Of a stretch of 64,000 bases of DNA, positions 41,521 through 53,300 are shown piece after piece. The position numbers and the translations under genes were made by a program. Source of the stretch: Psoroptes ovis (Eukaryota; Arthropoda; Arachnida; Sarcoptiformes; Psoroptidae); contig PQWQ01000006.1 of the NCBI GenBank assembly GCA_002943765.1, forward strand, positions 930,001-994,000, given 5' to 3'. The notes beneath the pieces are model-generated. The model did no database searches and was not told the origin of the DNA. It saw only the letters and a program-made list of their open reading frames with translations. Position 1 is the stretch's first letter, and each line of letters begins with the position of its first letter.

Positions 41521-42546
41521 TTAGTTCAAATATGCGCCGTTTTGTTCGATAATCTGTTGCCATCTAGACGGCAACTGCATAATACCTCCCTCGTAGAAGC
41601 CCCCCTCCTTATTTGCGAAGAACTCGGACAGCCACTTTTCACAATCTTCTTTTGAGTTCAACTTTACACCACCAAGGGCGTTCGCCATGGACAGGAACAA
41701 GTGGTAATCACTTGGTGCTATGTCCGGGCTATATGGTGGATGCGATAAAACCTCCCATCCGAGCTCCCGTAGCTTCTGACGAGTCATCAACGAAGTGTGT
41801 GGTTTGGCGTTGTCCTGGTGGAACACTACACCCTTTCTGTTGGCCAATTCTGGACGCTTCTGGTCGATCGCCTGCTTCAAGCGGTCCAGTTGTTCGCAGT
41901 AGATGGTAGAATTAAGCGTCTGGCCATGTGGGAGCAGCTCATAGTGGATGATTCCCTTCCAATCCCACCAAACACACAGCAAAACCTTCCTGGCCGTCAA
42001 TCCCGGCTTGGCCACTGTTTGGGACGACTCACCGGCCTTCGACCACGACCGTTTTCGCTGGATATTGTCGTATGTGATCCATTTTTCGTCGCCAGTCACC
42101 ATCCGCTTCAAGAATGGGTCGAGTTCGTTCCGTTTCAGCAGCATATCGCAGGCGTTGATTCGGTCCAGAAGGTTTTTTTGCGTCAAATCATGCGGCACCC
42201 AAACATCAAGCTTTTTTTTGTATCCAGCCTTCTGCAGATGGTTTAAAATGGTTTGGTGACTAACTCCCATCTCCTGAGCGATGTCACGAGATGCCACATG
42301 CCGGTCTAACTCGATGTATTCCATGATTTGATCGGTATTTGTCGTCACAGGTCTTCCGCCGGCTGGCTTATCCATGGTGTCGTTTTCACCGGCTCTGAAT
42401 CGTCGAAACCATTCCTCCGCGGTTCTAAGTGATAGAGTACCATCCCCCAAAACATCATTAATTTCACGGAACGTTTCTCTAGCGGATTTGCCTTTAACGA
42501 AGGAAAACTTTAAAATAGCGCGAATTTCGGCGTTAGTGAACTCCAT
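41521..42546 (-). CDS. Mariner transposase, intact
   Basis: DD34D transposase that cuts and pastes the surrounding element. 341 residues from ATG 42546; an in-frame GTG further upstream is not needed. The N-terminal paired helix-turn-helix region binds the inverted repeats (MEFTNAEIRAIL; then HVASRDIAQEMGVSHQTILNHL), with a GRPVT linker between the two helix-turn-helix units. The three catalytic aspartates are visible: VTGDEKW, HQDNAKPH, and the last in YSPDIAPSDYHLF, 34 residues after the second. The WVPHDL and YSPDIAPSDYHLF blocks are mariner hallmarks. There are no frameshifts or stops, so it may be active or very recently active. The antisense open frames over this gene are shadows. Confidence 0.96.
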   Translation of the reverse strand: MEFTNAEIRAILKFSFVKGKSARETFREINDVLGDGTLSLRTAEEWFRRFRAGENDTMDKPAGGRPVTTNTDQIMEYIELDRHVASRDIAQEMGVSHQTILNHLQKAGYKKKLDVWVPHDLTQKNLLDRINACDMLLKRNELDPFLKRMVTGDEKWITYDNIQRKRSWSKAGESSQTVAKPGLTARKVLLCVWWDWKGIIHYELLPHGQTLNSTIYCEQLDRLKQAIDQKRPELANRKGVVFHQDNAKPHTSLMTRQKLRELGWEVLSHPPYSPDIAPSDYHLFLSMANALGGVKLNSKEDCEKWLSEFFANKEGGFYEGGIMQLPSRWQQIIEQNGAYLN

Positions 42547-42698
42547 GTTTACACGTCTATAACTGTTGAACGCAATATCCACTAACTAATCATGCATAGC
42601 GTCATTTTATAGGTTATGTCAAGAGCTTTCAAATGATGTATAGTATTGCCAGATACGAGCTCTGTAGCGCTTTGGACATAGCCGCGAAATTCAAAAGA

Positions 42699-42732
42699 CA
42701 AAAAGGCGGAAGGGAGATATTTGACAACCTAA
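42699..42732. repeat. Mariner right terminal inverted repeat
   Basis: Reverse complement of the left repeat with one mismatch. It ends in GACAACCTAA before the right TA duplication. Confidence 0.93.
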
Positions 42733-43139
42733 TATGATAATTTTTGTTGTTGATCAGAAAAAAATTGATATCATTCAATTCAATAAATAACATTATTTCA
42801 CATTGAATTTCGATTATTCATTTTTTCATGTGTATTTCATAATCAAATTGAATTTTGAAATATTTTTTTTTCGTTCGTTTTGATTTTATGGATTTTCACA
42901 TTTTTTGTTGGCATTTATTTTCATTTTTAAATATTTCACCTTAGTCTATTCGCATAATTCAATGAAAAAAATTAGAGCACGACCTAAATCAAATTCTATC
43001 ACATAATTTACAATTAATTTGATTGGTATGAGATGAAATAAAATGATTTGAAATGAAAAAAAAATGAATAAATACAAAATGCAAAATAAAAATCCATGGA
43101 AAAAATATGTAAAAATCTCTATGAAAAATAATTATAATC

Positions 43140-43140
<1 letters not shown>

Positions 43141-43177
<37 letters not shown>
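43141..43177. repeat. (TAA)n microsatellite
   Basis: Twelve uninterrupted TAA units. The poly-Asn open frame across it is a by-product. Confidence 0.9.
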
Positions 43178-44242
43178 TTGACACGAAGATCGTCAATCAT
43201 TGGATTTGAGATTTTTTTTCATTTCAAATTTATTTTCATTTACATTTCCAATTTTGTTTCTCAGAAAAAAAATATTTCTAATTCATTCGATCGCGTGATT
43301 CTAAATAATCATTATATAATCATCAATGAATGAATGATAATAAAACATCAAGCAATTCGTAACATATTCATTTTGAAATGATTACAATTTATGATGATCA
43401 ATAAATAAATGTACTGACATTTTACGATCATTTCAGTGACAAATGGAATTTTTTAAAAAATGAAATCTTCACTATTGAAATTGATTCATTTTTTGACAAT
43501 GAATCATTTCAGTATGATCAAATGATGCAAATGCAAGCAAACAAATGAGGAAGTTACCTTTATTCATATTAGTGTTTGGTTATTTATTCATTTTTTAAAG
43601 TATTTATTCATTTTTTTCTGTAATCTCCGATTGAACTAAATCAATCAATCTTGTCAATGATGATGTCAATCAAATGTATCAGAACTAAAAAATTAAAATG
43701 CAAATCTGTTTTGAAATGTAATATAACATGCGTAATATAATATAACAAATAATATAACAATATATAACAATATTTCATTACACAAATCTATGTTCTACCC
43801 GATTGTGACATTAAAAATAATTCCCATCAACGGTGTTCACTGCTTATTTGATGTGGAAGTACGAAAATTTGAAAATTTTTCATCACAAAAATTCACTTTT
43901 GTGTGCATTTACTACAGAACAAATCAATTTACCAGAAAAATTATTTTAATTCAATCAATTGAAATCAACCGATTGAATTTAAATTTGATTGCATTGAAAA
44001 TTGTATGATATCAATTGATATCAATAAAAGGAAAAAATTCAAATAAAAGAAATGTTGAATATTTGAAAAGATGCATGTACTAGTATGTGTACCAAGAGAA
44101 ATTACCAAACATTGAAATCAATCAATCGAATTATACGTTTTTTTTCTCGTTTGGCAAATTTCAAATTCAATTTGATCAAAATATCAAATGGCAAAATTTT
44201 CTCTTGTCATTCATTATACCGGAAGAATAGTTATGTTGGCAA

Positions 44243-44268
44243 TTTTTTTTTTTTTTTTTTTTTTTTTT
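44243..44268. repeat. Poly-T tract (26 nt)
   Basis: Longest homopolymer I noticed in the window. No poly(A) signal or retrotransposon body is visible beside it. Confidence 0.9.
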
Positions 44269-47200
44269 GAAATCGATGAAATTCTAGACCAAACGATATT
44301 TGAATTTTTTTTCTCTTTGGAGAATTATCAAATGTTATATTACATTCGTTTGTCAATAAATAATTATTTTCGTCTCTTTCATTTTTTGATTGTGAACAAA
44401 AGAAATTAATCAAATCAAAATTAGAGGAAAAACTTGAATATATATAAAATAAATATTCAACTATCAATATTTTTGTTTGTTTTTCTTTTGCTTCATTTTA
44501 TTGAATCATTTTCTTGTTTGTTCAATGAATTTTGACAAACAAAATCTTATGTTACAATATGAAATTTTCTATCTTTCATTTTTTTGTTTTTGGTTGCTAA
44601 TCAATAAAATTTTCTCCATTCTCGATTTGATATCCGATTACAGTTTTCATTGCATCTAGTTAAGACTTGTGAAGAAAAGAAATTGAAAATCGGAAAAGAA
44701 TTGGAAAATCAATCAAATTGATTGAAAATAATAATTTCATGTGAATTTAGTCCATTTTTCTTCGAAAAACTCAAAAAATTTTCCATTTTCCGATGTGGGC
44801 AAATTTCTCTGAATTGAAAACAATTAAATAAGCCTTCCTCACTCAATGTCTTCGTTTACATAAAATATTTACATTCAAATTATTCGTTGAATATGTATAT
44901 TCAAATGACAGCATTTTTTATATAGAATGTAAACGATTTAAAATTTGAAACTGGTATAATGACAATAATTATAATAAATTGAATCGGAATGTTCAAAATT
45001 TCAAGTACACAATGAGTTAGAATTAGTTTCACTTATTTGTCATTATTTTATTATTCTAAATTTTCCAATATTTCCAGAAGCTTTTCAAGTGCACCACATT
45101 GATTATGAAAGTCAATGGAAAAATAATTTGAAATATTTAATATATTTTCAGACAAATCGAAAGAATAAAAGAGTTATTATAAGGTTTTATAATGTGTTTT
45201 TATTTCAATTTAATTTCAGTACAATTCCATACAAATATTTCTATTTATATTTATGATAAACAAATAAAAGTTCCCGATAGAGCAATTTAATTTTTTAGAA
45301 ATGCTTTTATTTATTTTTTTATTGATCGATTCGTTCTTTGTGATTGTTATAATGATAATAACAATTATAAGAATGAAAAATTATTGTTATTGCTGGAAAT
45401 TAATTGAAAAAACATCATTTTCCGATATATCATTATTATTATTATTATTATCATGGTTGAACTTTTATAATAATAAGAATAAGTTTCAACTTAGAAAAAA
45501 CAGAAAATCATTGAATAGGCAGTCATCTTGAATGATGAGGAATAAAATAAGATGGTAGTTTTCTACTCATATTGCTAAAACATCGAATTATTTTCTTTTC
45601 TTTTTGTTCAGACAATTTCAATCAATTGAAACTTTATTATTAATATGATCAAACAACAACAAAAACTATGATCATGTTCATGCTACGTGTGTACGTTTGG
45701 CGTCGTAATTGGCATTCGATCCATCAAGTATGGCAATTTTTTCAATTAGTTTTTCTCCATCCTCCTTTTTCATTGTTGAAATTCATGCTTCTTTACATCT
45801 TTCTTTCTGCTCTTCCTTCACATCTTTTTTGATGACATAATTCAAAAATTGATCCGAAAATTTTCGTCACAACTATTTCATTAAATTTTATTTCTTTTAC
45901 ATCATCATCGACATCGTTCACTGTAATTAAAATTTCTATCTGCTTTCTATGAAATTAAATTGTAAAAATATGCACAAAGGTAAAATTAATATTATTAACA
46001 AAAAAAAGATGCTAAAATTAAATCTAGCTATCGCCATTATGTTTATGACGACGATGATTATGATGATCATAATTATCGTTAATGATAATGATTCGTTTCG
46101 ATAAATTAAATGACAGCTTTAGCATCTAGAGAGAAAGTTTCATTCAAGATAAGTTCAAAAAAAAATAATAATAATAATCATTATTTTGACCATTATATTA
46201 TGATGATGATCATCGGTCTTTGATGTGCTGAAAAAAAGAAGAAAATCCATCAGAAAGCAATGTATCAAAAAATAAAAATATCTTCACTACTATTACATTA
46301 TCTCTTTTTTGAATCTTTATTATATGTCGATCGTGAAGAAATAAAAATAAAATAGAAAAAAAATTAAATAAAAATGTCGCAGACATAAATCAATTAAATT
46401 GCCAAAGTGATGCTTACGTCATATGCACACACATATAATAATTTAAGAATGTATTATTATTTTTTAATTTCTTTTTTCTATTCTAATAAAACTAATCAAT
46501 CCATCGATTGGATCGATTATTATTATTGCAATTTTCATTATTATTGTTATTATTTTCATTAATATCATCATTATTATTAGCATCATGGAATTGAATCGAT
46601 TGATTTGCCTTGGAGGGGTTTAGTTTTGTTCAATTTTTTTGTTCTTTTTTAATTTAAATTTTCTCAAATATTTTTCTATTTTCTGCGTGTCAAAATGTTA
46701 AAAAATTTCTGTTACTCCTTTTTTAAATTTTTGTTTTTGAGATGCTTACATTCAATTATTTTCATGTTATTTTTTCTTCTTAGCCATATCTAATTTTAAT
46801 GAATTTGAATGATTTATTTGTATAATTTTTCTGTATGATTGTTCGTTGAGATGAAGCATCTTTTGGCTAAAAAAATAAGTTTTTGTAAAATGTTCATGTT
46901 GATGATGACGGGGTTTTTTTGAGCAATCATTCAATTCACTTGAATAAACTATTTTTACGTATTGATGTTTCATTTGAATATTACGATTATAGCTAATAAT
47001 CATCGACAATCGCTATGAAAAATTTTCTTTCGTAACACATTTTAATACGATTTCTGAAAAAAAATCGATACCATTTCTGCGAGGCATATTTGATTATTAA
47101 CAAAAAGCAATGAAAAAACAAAATTAATCGAAAATATAGATACAAACGGAAAAATTCCTAAAATTTCTGAAATCATGCGGAATAGATTCTCAGCAATAAT

Positions 47201-50200
47201 AATAATCTTATTAAATTGACAGAGTAATAACAATGATAATAGTTGAATTATAATGAAAAAGGAAAAACACATCAAAATATTCATTTTCTATGAGCTAAAT
47301 ATTTTTTTTATTGTATGCTTCATCAACTGAATGAAAAAAAACGTTGAACCATAAAATAAAGACATTGTTGATAATAAACAATGTGTCTAAGAAGAAATGA
47401 AATAAATGCATTTGATTTGTCGAATTTTATTATAAGAAACCAATGTTTTGAATTGATTGTTAATGAAAAATTTCCTATTTTTTCTTTAACTTAAATTCTA
47501 CTAAAAAGTGATTTTCTCATATTTTTGTGCAACTGTTTCCCGAGATAAGCCATACAATCATTTCCATTTCATGGATTATTTCAATTTTTTAGACCGATTT
47601 CAGTAATCGATTTGACAGTTTTTTACTTTTGCGAATGAAAGCAACGATATCATCTGAATGAAATTGATTTCGCGTATCTCTTAGCTAGCAAAGAATATTC
47701 AAAAGAAGCCAAGAAAGTAAAGAAACTCAAGTTTGTGACATTCAAAATTCAAAAAATTTGAAATTTTTTCCTTTAAATTTCATTTTGGAGAAAAATTTGT
47801 TTCATTTTTTGGATTCAATTTGATTTCATTCATTCATTCATTCAATTTTATATTCAATCCTCAATTACAAAAGTTAGAATTTTTTTATTTATTGATTTAA
47901 AAAATGTCACACAATTTTTTCCGTTATATTGCTCCACTCGGAAAATATAAATGAAAAAAAAATCAAGAATAATTTCAAAAAATTGAAAATTTTTATTCCT
48001 ACACACACACACAGAATTATGAATCAATGATTATTATAATTATAATTACTGCGATTGAAGCTAGTCACGCAAATTACATTGAAAAATTTATGAATGTTTT
48101 TGGAAAAATTATGTTTTCAAAAATATAAATAAAGTCTTCATTGAAATGAGAAAAAAATGGAATATGTAATTCTAAAATTAAATTTATTACACTCTCTGAA
48201 AATATATTTTCATTTATTTATGGTTACAATAAAATAAATGATAATTATTGCTTGACATTTATTGCAATTATAAATTTTTAATTTGAATTTTTTGATTTCA
48301 ATTTTTTTCATTAACTCGAATGTGTCACCCAAATATAATTCATATGTTCATATATGATGTTTAAAATATTTTCTTTTTTAATTAACAAAATTTTTCTTTT
48401 TAAATATGGAACTAAAATTAAATTTTGAAAAAATTATGTCAGATTGATTATTGATAATGATGTTTATTTTTCACCTTTTAATCAATTTGTTATCTGAAAT
48501 TTTTGCCATTTTTTCCCGTTTTTTCTTTTTCGATTAATTTAAATTTGATTTTCGATTTTGAAAATTTTTGAATTGAAGTTATTAATTTTCAGACTTGAAA
48601 CAAACCGACTTTCAAATTTATTATTTGTATTGAATGGAAAAAATTCATTGAACTTTTCAAAATTACCATTCATTTAAAACATTTTATCTCTTGTTAAACA
48701 AAAAATAATTTATCACATTTTTCTTTGATTTTTTTTTTCATTTTAGGCTTGCCAAAAATCATGATAATCGTATTATTGTTTTAACAAATTTACTTTGTGC
48801 TAAACGAAAAAAAACGGAAGAAATAATAATTAAAAAAATAATGATAATGTAATGAAAGGTTTTTTCCTTTGATTTAAGATCAAAAAGTGGCATATCGTTC
48901 CGTTTTTTTCCTCTCTGATTACAACAGTTGAAGTCATATGAATTTTTCATTTATGTGAAAAAGAAAATCTACTTTATCCCTTCAAAATTTTTCTTTATCA
49001 AACATTGAAGAAGAAGAAAAAAATCCAATCTGTTACAAATGTTAAATACACACAATTAAAATTTTTGAAGATAATATTGAATGCAACTACAATAATAACA
49101 AGACTAAGATGACGACGACGACCACGTAAATTATTTCAAATGAATCATAAGTGAAAATATAAATGTTTCAAAAACTTTTATACAAAATATAAAAAAACAA
49201 GTTGGAAAGAAATAACGCGTGACCAAATTGAACAGAAATTATTATTATTATTCGTTGTTGTTTAAGCATTTTGAAAACATCATCATTATTATCATCATAT
49301 AAATATTTGAGTGGCCAATGGCTTTTTTTTCATTCGCCTATCACATCATCAACATCATCATTATCATTTTGTTTGTGGTAAATTTGTAATTTATTTTATA
49401 TTTATGTTGAAAATCGTTGTTCTTTGCTTGCTGAAATCATCAATGTTATTTGTTCCATAATAGACGACTTGGTCAAAAAGCAAAAACGATTGAATATATA
49501 AATGAATTAATAAATATATGAAATATTTCTCCACTTTCGAGGAAGGAAAAAGAAAATTTTCGTTTGAAACTAAGAAATTGAAAAGGAAATATCATAAATA
49601 ATAATAGTACTTAAAATAATAGTAATGTAACAAAAAAAAATAAATAAATAAATGAATGTTTTAAGAGACTTTTCAACATGAGTAATAGAAAAAAAATTGC
49701 AACAACAGCATTAACATCACACGTTATCAAAAATTATTTCATTTCATTTCATTTAGATTTAGATGTATTTATTTTGTTGTTGCTGTTGTCATGGTAGATC
49801 ATTTGATTGTTTGTATGTGTGATAGTGTTCAAATAGCTCATAGATCATTAAGTTTTTTCATTTTCTTAATAACTTATTGAATTTATATAATTTTCAATGT
49901 CCAATGTTTTTTTTAATTTCATTGAAGTCAAAAGCGATTGTTGTGTGGATAATGATGATAGAAAAAAAAATGTTGTGGCCATTAAATTTTTCATTTATAT
50001 GAACGTTATTTTTGGTTCATAATTTTTTTATTTTTCTCTCGGTGACCCTTTTTTTTTGCACATTTTTTTTTACTCTTTTTCAATCATTCATACATTCATA
50101 TTTCTTTTTATCAAATCATTTCAAGTCATTAATTTATTCGATTCGATGATATAATAATAAATAACAACAACAGCAGTGAATCTTTATCTGATTTTTTTTT

Positions 50201-50358
50201 CGTTTCATTCAAATATTCAATATTTTAAGTCCATCATCAAGATTTCATTTCATTTTTTTTAAATATCTTATTTGTTATTTTTGTCCTTTTTTTATCCATA
50301 GAACACTTTTTCATTCGTTCACCATTTATCTTAATTGATAAAAGATACTTTTGAAAAA

Positions 50359-53300
50359 ATGCCTTCATCATCATCATCAACGGTAACGTCTGTATTACCA
50401 CCACAATCATCATCATCATCACCACAGCCATCAGCAACATCACAACAATCGTGTACCATAAATGGAAACAATAATAGTAACAACGACTTTTGTAATAATA
50501 ATAATAATAATGATATCAATAATCAGAAAATGTCAGCAAAATTACTATTATTATCGAATGATAATGAAAAATCTGATATCGGTATCGAATCGAATGATAT
50601 ATTGAATTCATCATCGTCATTATTTTCTTCATCTCCATCATTATCATCATCCACATTACTCTTAAATGATAATAATGATATTATTAATAGTAATAATAAT
50701 AATGATGATGTCGATGATGATATAAATGAGATCGATATGAATACATTGACCAATAGATTAATTGAACGTAATTCATATCGTCATATTCGTAATCATAATA
50801 ATAATAATCATAATAATCATCATCAAAATAATCGACGTAATTTTTATCAAAATGATACATCAACATCAAATTTAAAATCACTAGATTCAACTACGACATC
50901 ATCGTCTGAATTGACAACTGATAAAGATTATGTTGATTACATAGCAAAACTACAAATCGATAGCCTTTTACCTCTCAAAGAAGATGTAGCAGGTTAGTTT
51001 TTTATTTTTATGATTTTTGTATAAATTAGTTTCATTAGCATAGAAAATATTTAAATCAGTCATCAATCAACACATTAATGTTTGTAAATAAAAAAAATAA
51101 ATAGTTTTGCCATAATAATGAATGGCTGCACACAGTAACATATTTAGTGAAAACTCATTTTACAATTTGGTAAAATGAATTTCAGTTTTTTCATTTTTTT
51201 TAATTTTTATTTTTCGCCATTCAAAAGATTGATCAAGTGTTTGTTCATTAATTTTATTCTATCCAATTACATTCCTTCCATCCATTCATTCATTCACTTA
51301 CATTAAATAATAATTGATTATTGTCAGGAAAAAAGTTTTCGATTTTCAATTTATTTTATTTCATTTTTTTTATCATTTTCATTTTCATTTTGAAAATGGA
51401 AAATTTCCTCTAAAAATCGATTAAAACTTGTTCATAATTTATATAGAAATAAATTGTAATTATTTTCATTTTAAAGTTTTTAGTTTTTAATAGTTTTTTG
51501 TTTTGATTAAAAAAAATTTCAAAATCTAAAAATGTAATGAAAATATTGAAAATTCTAGAGATTTCAAATCTCCGATTTGAATCGATTTTCCGTTGATTCA
51601 CAAATGAAAAAAAAACTCAATAAATTTCAATTAATATTGATTTAAAAGGTTTTTTTATCATTAAATTAAAATTGGAATTGACGCAATTTTATTTTTTTTT
51701 ATTTTTTATTTTTATTTCAAATCCAATAATAGATTGGCTAAATCGTATACTTAGTAAGTTATAACGAATTTTCAATTATTTATAATTATAATTATCTTTT
51801 TAAAATCATAATTTCCATCATTTTTTCTTCTTTTCAGACTTAGATGAACCAATAAATATTGATAATTTTATGGAACGCTTAGAAAATGGTGTTATTATCT
51901 GTAAATTGATACGTGTGATTGAAGATCAAATATGTACAACATTAGCAGCTAAACATCATCAAACAAAAGATGAAAATAATGAAGAAATTGAAATATTGAA
52001 TAACATGATTGATGAGGAAAAAATCAATAATAATAATGATGATAATAACAACAATGATAATGATACAATAATTATAGATAATACAGCTAAAAATTTATTA
52101 TCGAATGGATCTCAATCAATCACAAAGGTTTGTGTTTGTTTGTTGTTTGTATATGTTTAGTGTTTATCGGCTGCAAAATGGAAGAAAAAATTTTTGAAAT
52201 GTTGAAATGCACAGAAAAAAGTAGCAAACAAAAAAAAATTGAAAAATGATAATAAATAATAAAATATTGTTTTTGTTTAAAAAAAAAGTTGTGAAAATAC
52301 AAAAATTCAAAAACAAAAAAATACAAAATGAAATTTTTCATATCATTTGAAATGAAAAAAACTTGAACATTTTAAAATTGAATATAGAGTTAAAAAAAAT
52401 GATGAATGATTTTTCAAACTATTGAAATGTTCATAGTATTTGTTCATTAATTATATGTCATTAGTCATTTTTTCCAATTTTGTTTTTGTTTTTCACATTC
52501 CCCATGTGTGTTACATATCAGTTATTCGTTTCTGTTGAATCAATGAATCGAAGATGATCAATGTGATGCTCTAAATTTGAATCTATTTTTGATAATATTA
52601 ATGATTATAATAACAGTGATAAAGAAATAGAAAATTATTGAATAATGATAATCAGGTACACATAAATTCAGGAAATAAACAAATCAAAATAGATTATAAT
52701 ATTTATTTTGATGTACACATACACAAAAAAATTAAATGGTTGATTAATCAACCAAAAATTTAGAGCTAAACAGCCAAAAACAGACGATGTATTTCCATTT
52801 TGAATATCGAAATTTTGTTTCAAAATCCAGTTTTTTCGTGTGTAAATCAAATTTTCGTTTCTCCTGTTCAATATTCACATTTATAATGTTTAATTAATTG
52901 AATTTTTGCTTTGCTTTTTTGTCATAATTAAATTCAAAAGGAAATAATCAATAAAATGAATGGTCACAAACATCAACAACACCAGCAAATGAATTCATTG
53001 TCAAATCGACGATGTTCATTGCCTAATGGTTGTCAAATTGGTCTAAACAACAACAATGAATTACAACATCCGAAATTCAATTTATTAGGATTTTTAAGCG
53101 CACATCATATGAAATGTTGGGAAAATGCTAGACCTCATACGTTTTTTGCTAGAGATAATGTTAGTAATTTTTTGGAATGGTGTCGAAGATTTGGTGTCAA
53201 AGATGCTGTATTATTTGAAACGTATGTATTTTTTTATCGAAATGAATTAATTTCAATATTCTTAATTTTGAATATAATGGATATTAATTCAATATTGAAA

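Larger units (their letters stand above)
41442..42734 (-). mobile_element. Intact mariner transposon with TA target-site duplication
   Basis: Tc1/mariner element, 1289 bp at 41444-42732, bounded by TA on each side (41442-41443 and 42733-42734). Its ends are inverted repeats beginning TTAGGTTGTCAAATATCTCC. They match over about 34 bp (41444-41477 against 42732-42699) with a single mismatch at the 28th base. It encodes one uninterrupted transposase on the minus strand. GC content is visibly higher than in the surrounding DNA, as expected for a recent arrival, possibly horizontal. Length, TA duplication and single ORF are textbook mariner. Confidence 0.96.
42733..50358. other. Gene desert, right part, upstream of the GAS2-like gene
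   Basis: About 7.6 kb without a supportable gene: AT-rich with microsatellites and homopolymers. A pyrimidine-rich stretch ending in CCATAG at about 50300 could be a 3' splice site for a leader exon of the GAS2-like gene. If so, upstream non-coding exons lie somewhere in this region or further left. Confidence 0.5.

Noticed and set aside
41613..42562. Plus-strand open frames of 62-149 codons
   Set aside because: They are antisense to the GC-richer mariner transposase ORF.
49825..49850. Possible tRNA A-box-like TAGCTCA
   Set aside because: No B box (GGTTCGAATCC-like) at the right distance and no cloverleaf can be drawn.
50237..50890. Minus-strand Met/Leu/Tyr/Asp-rich open frames
   Set aside because: They are shadows of the Ser/Asn-rich first exon of the GAS2-like gene.
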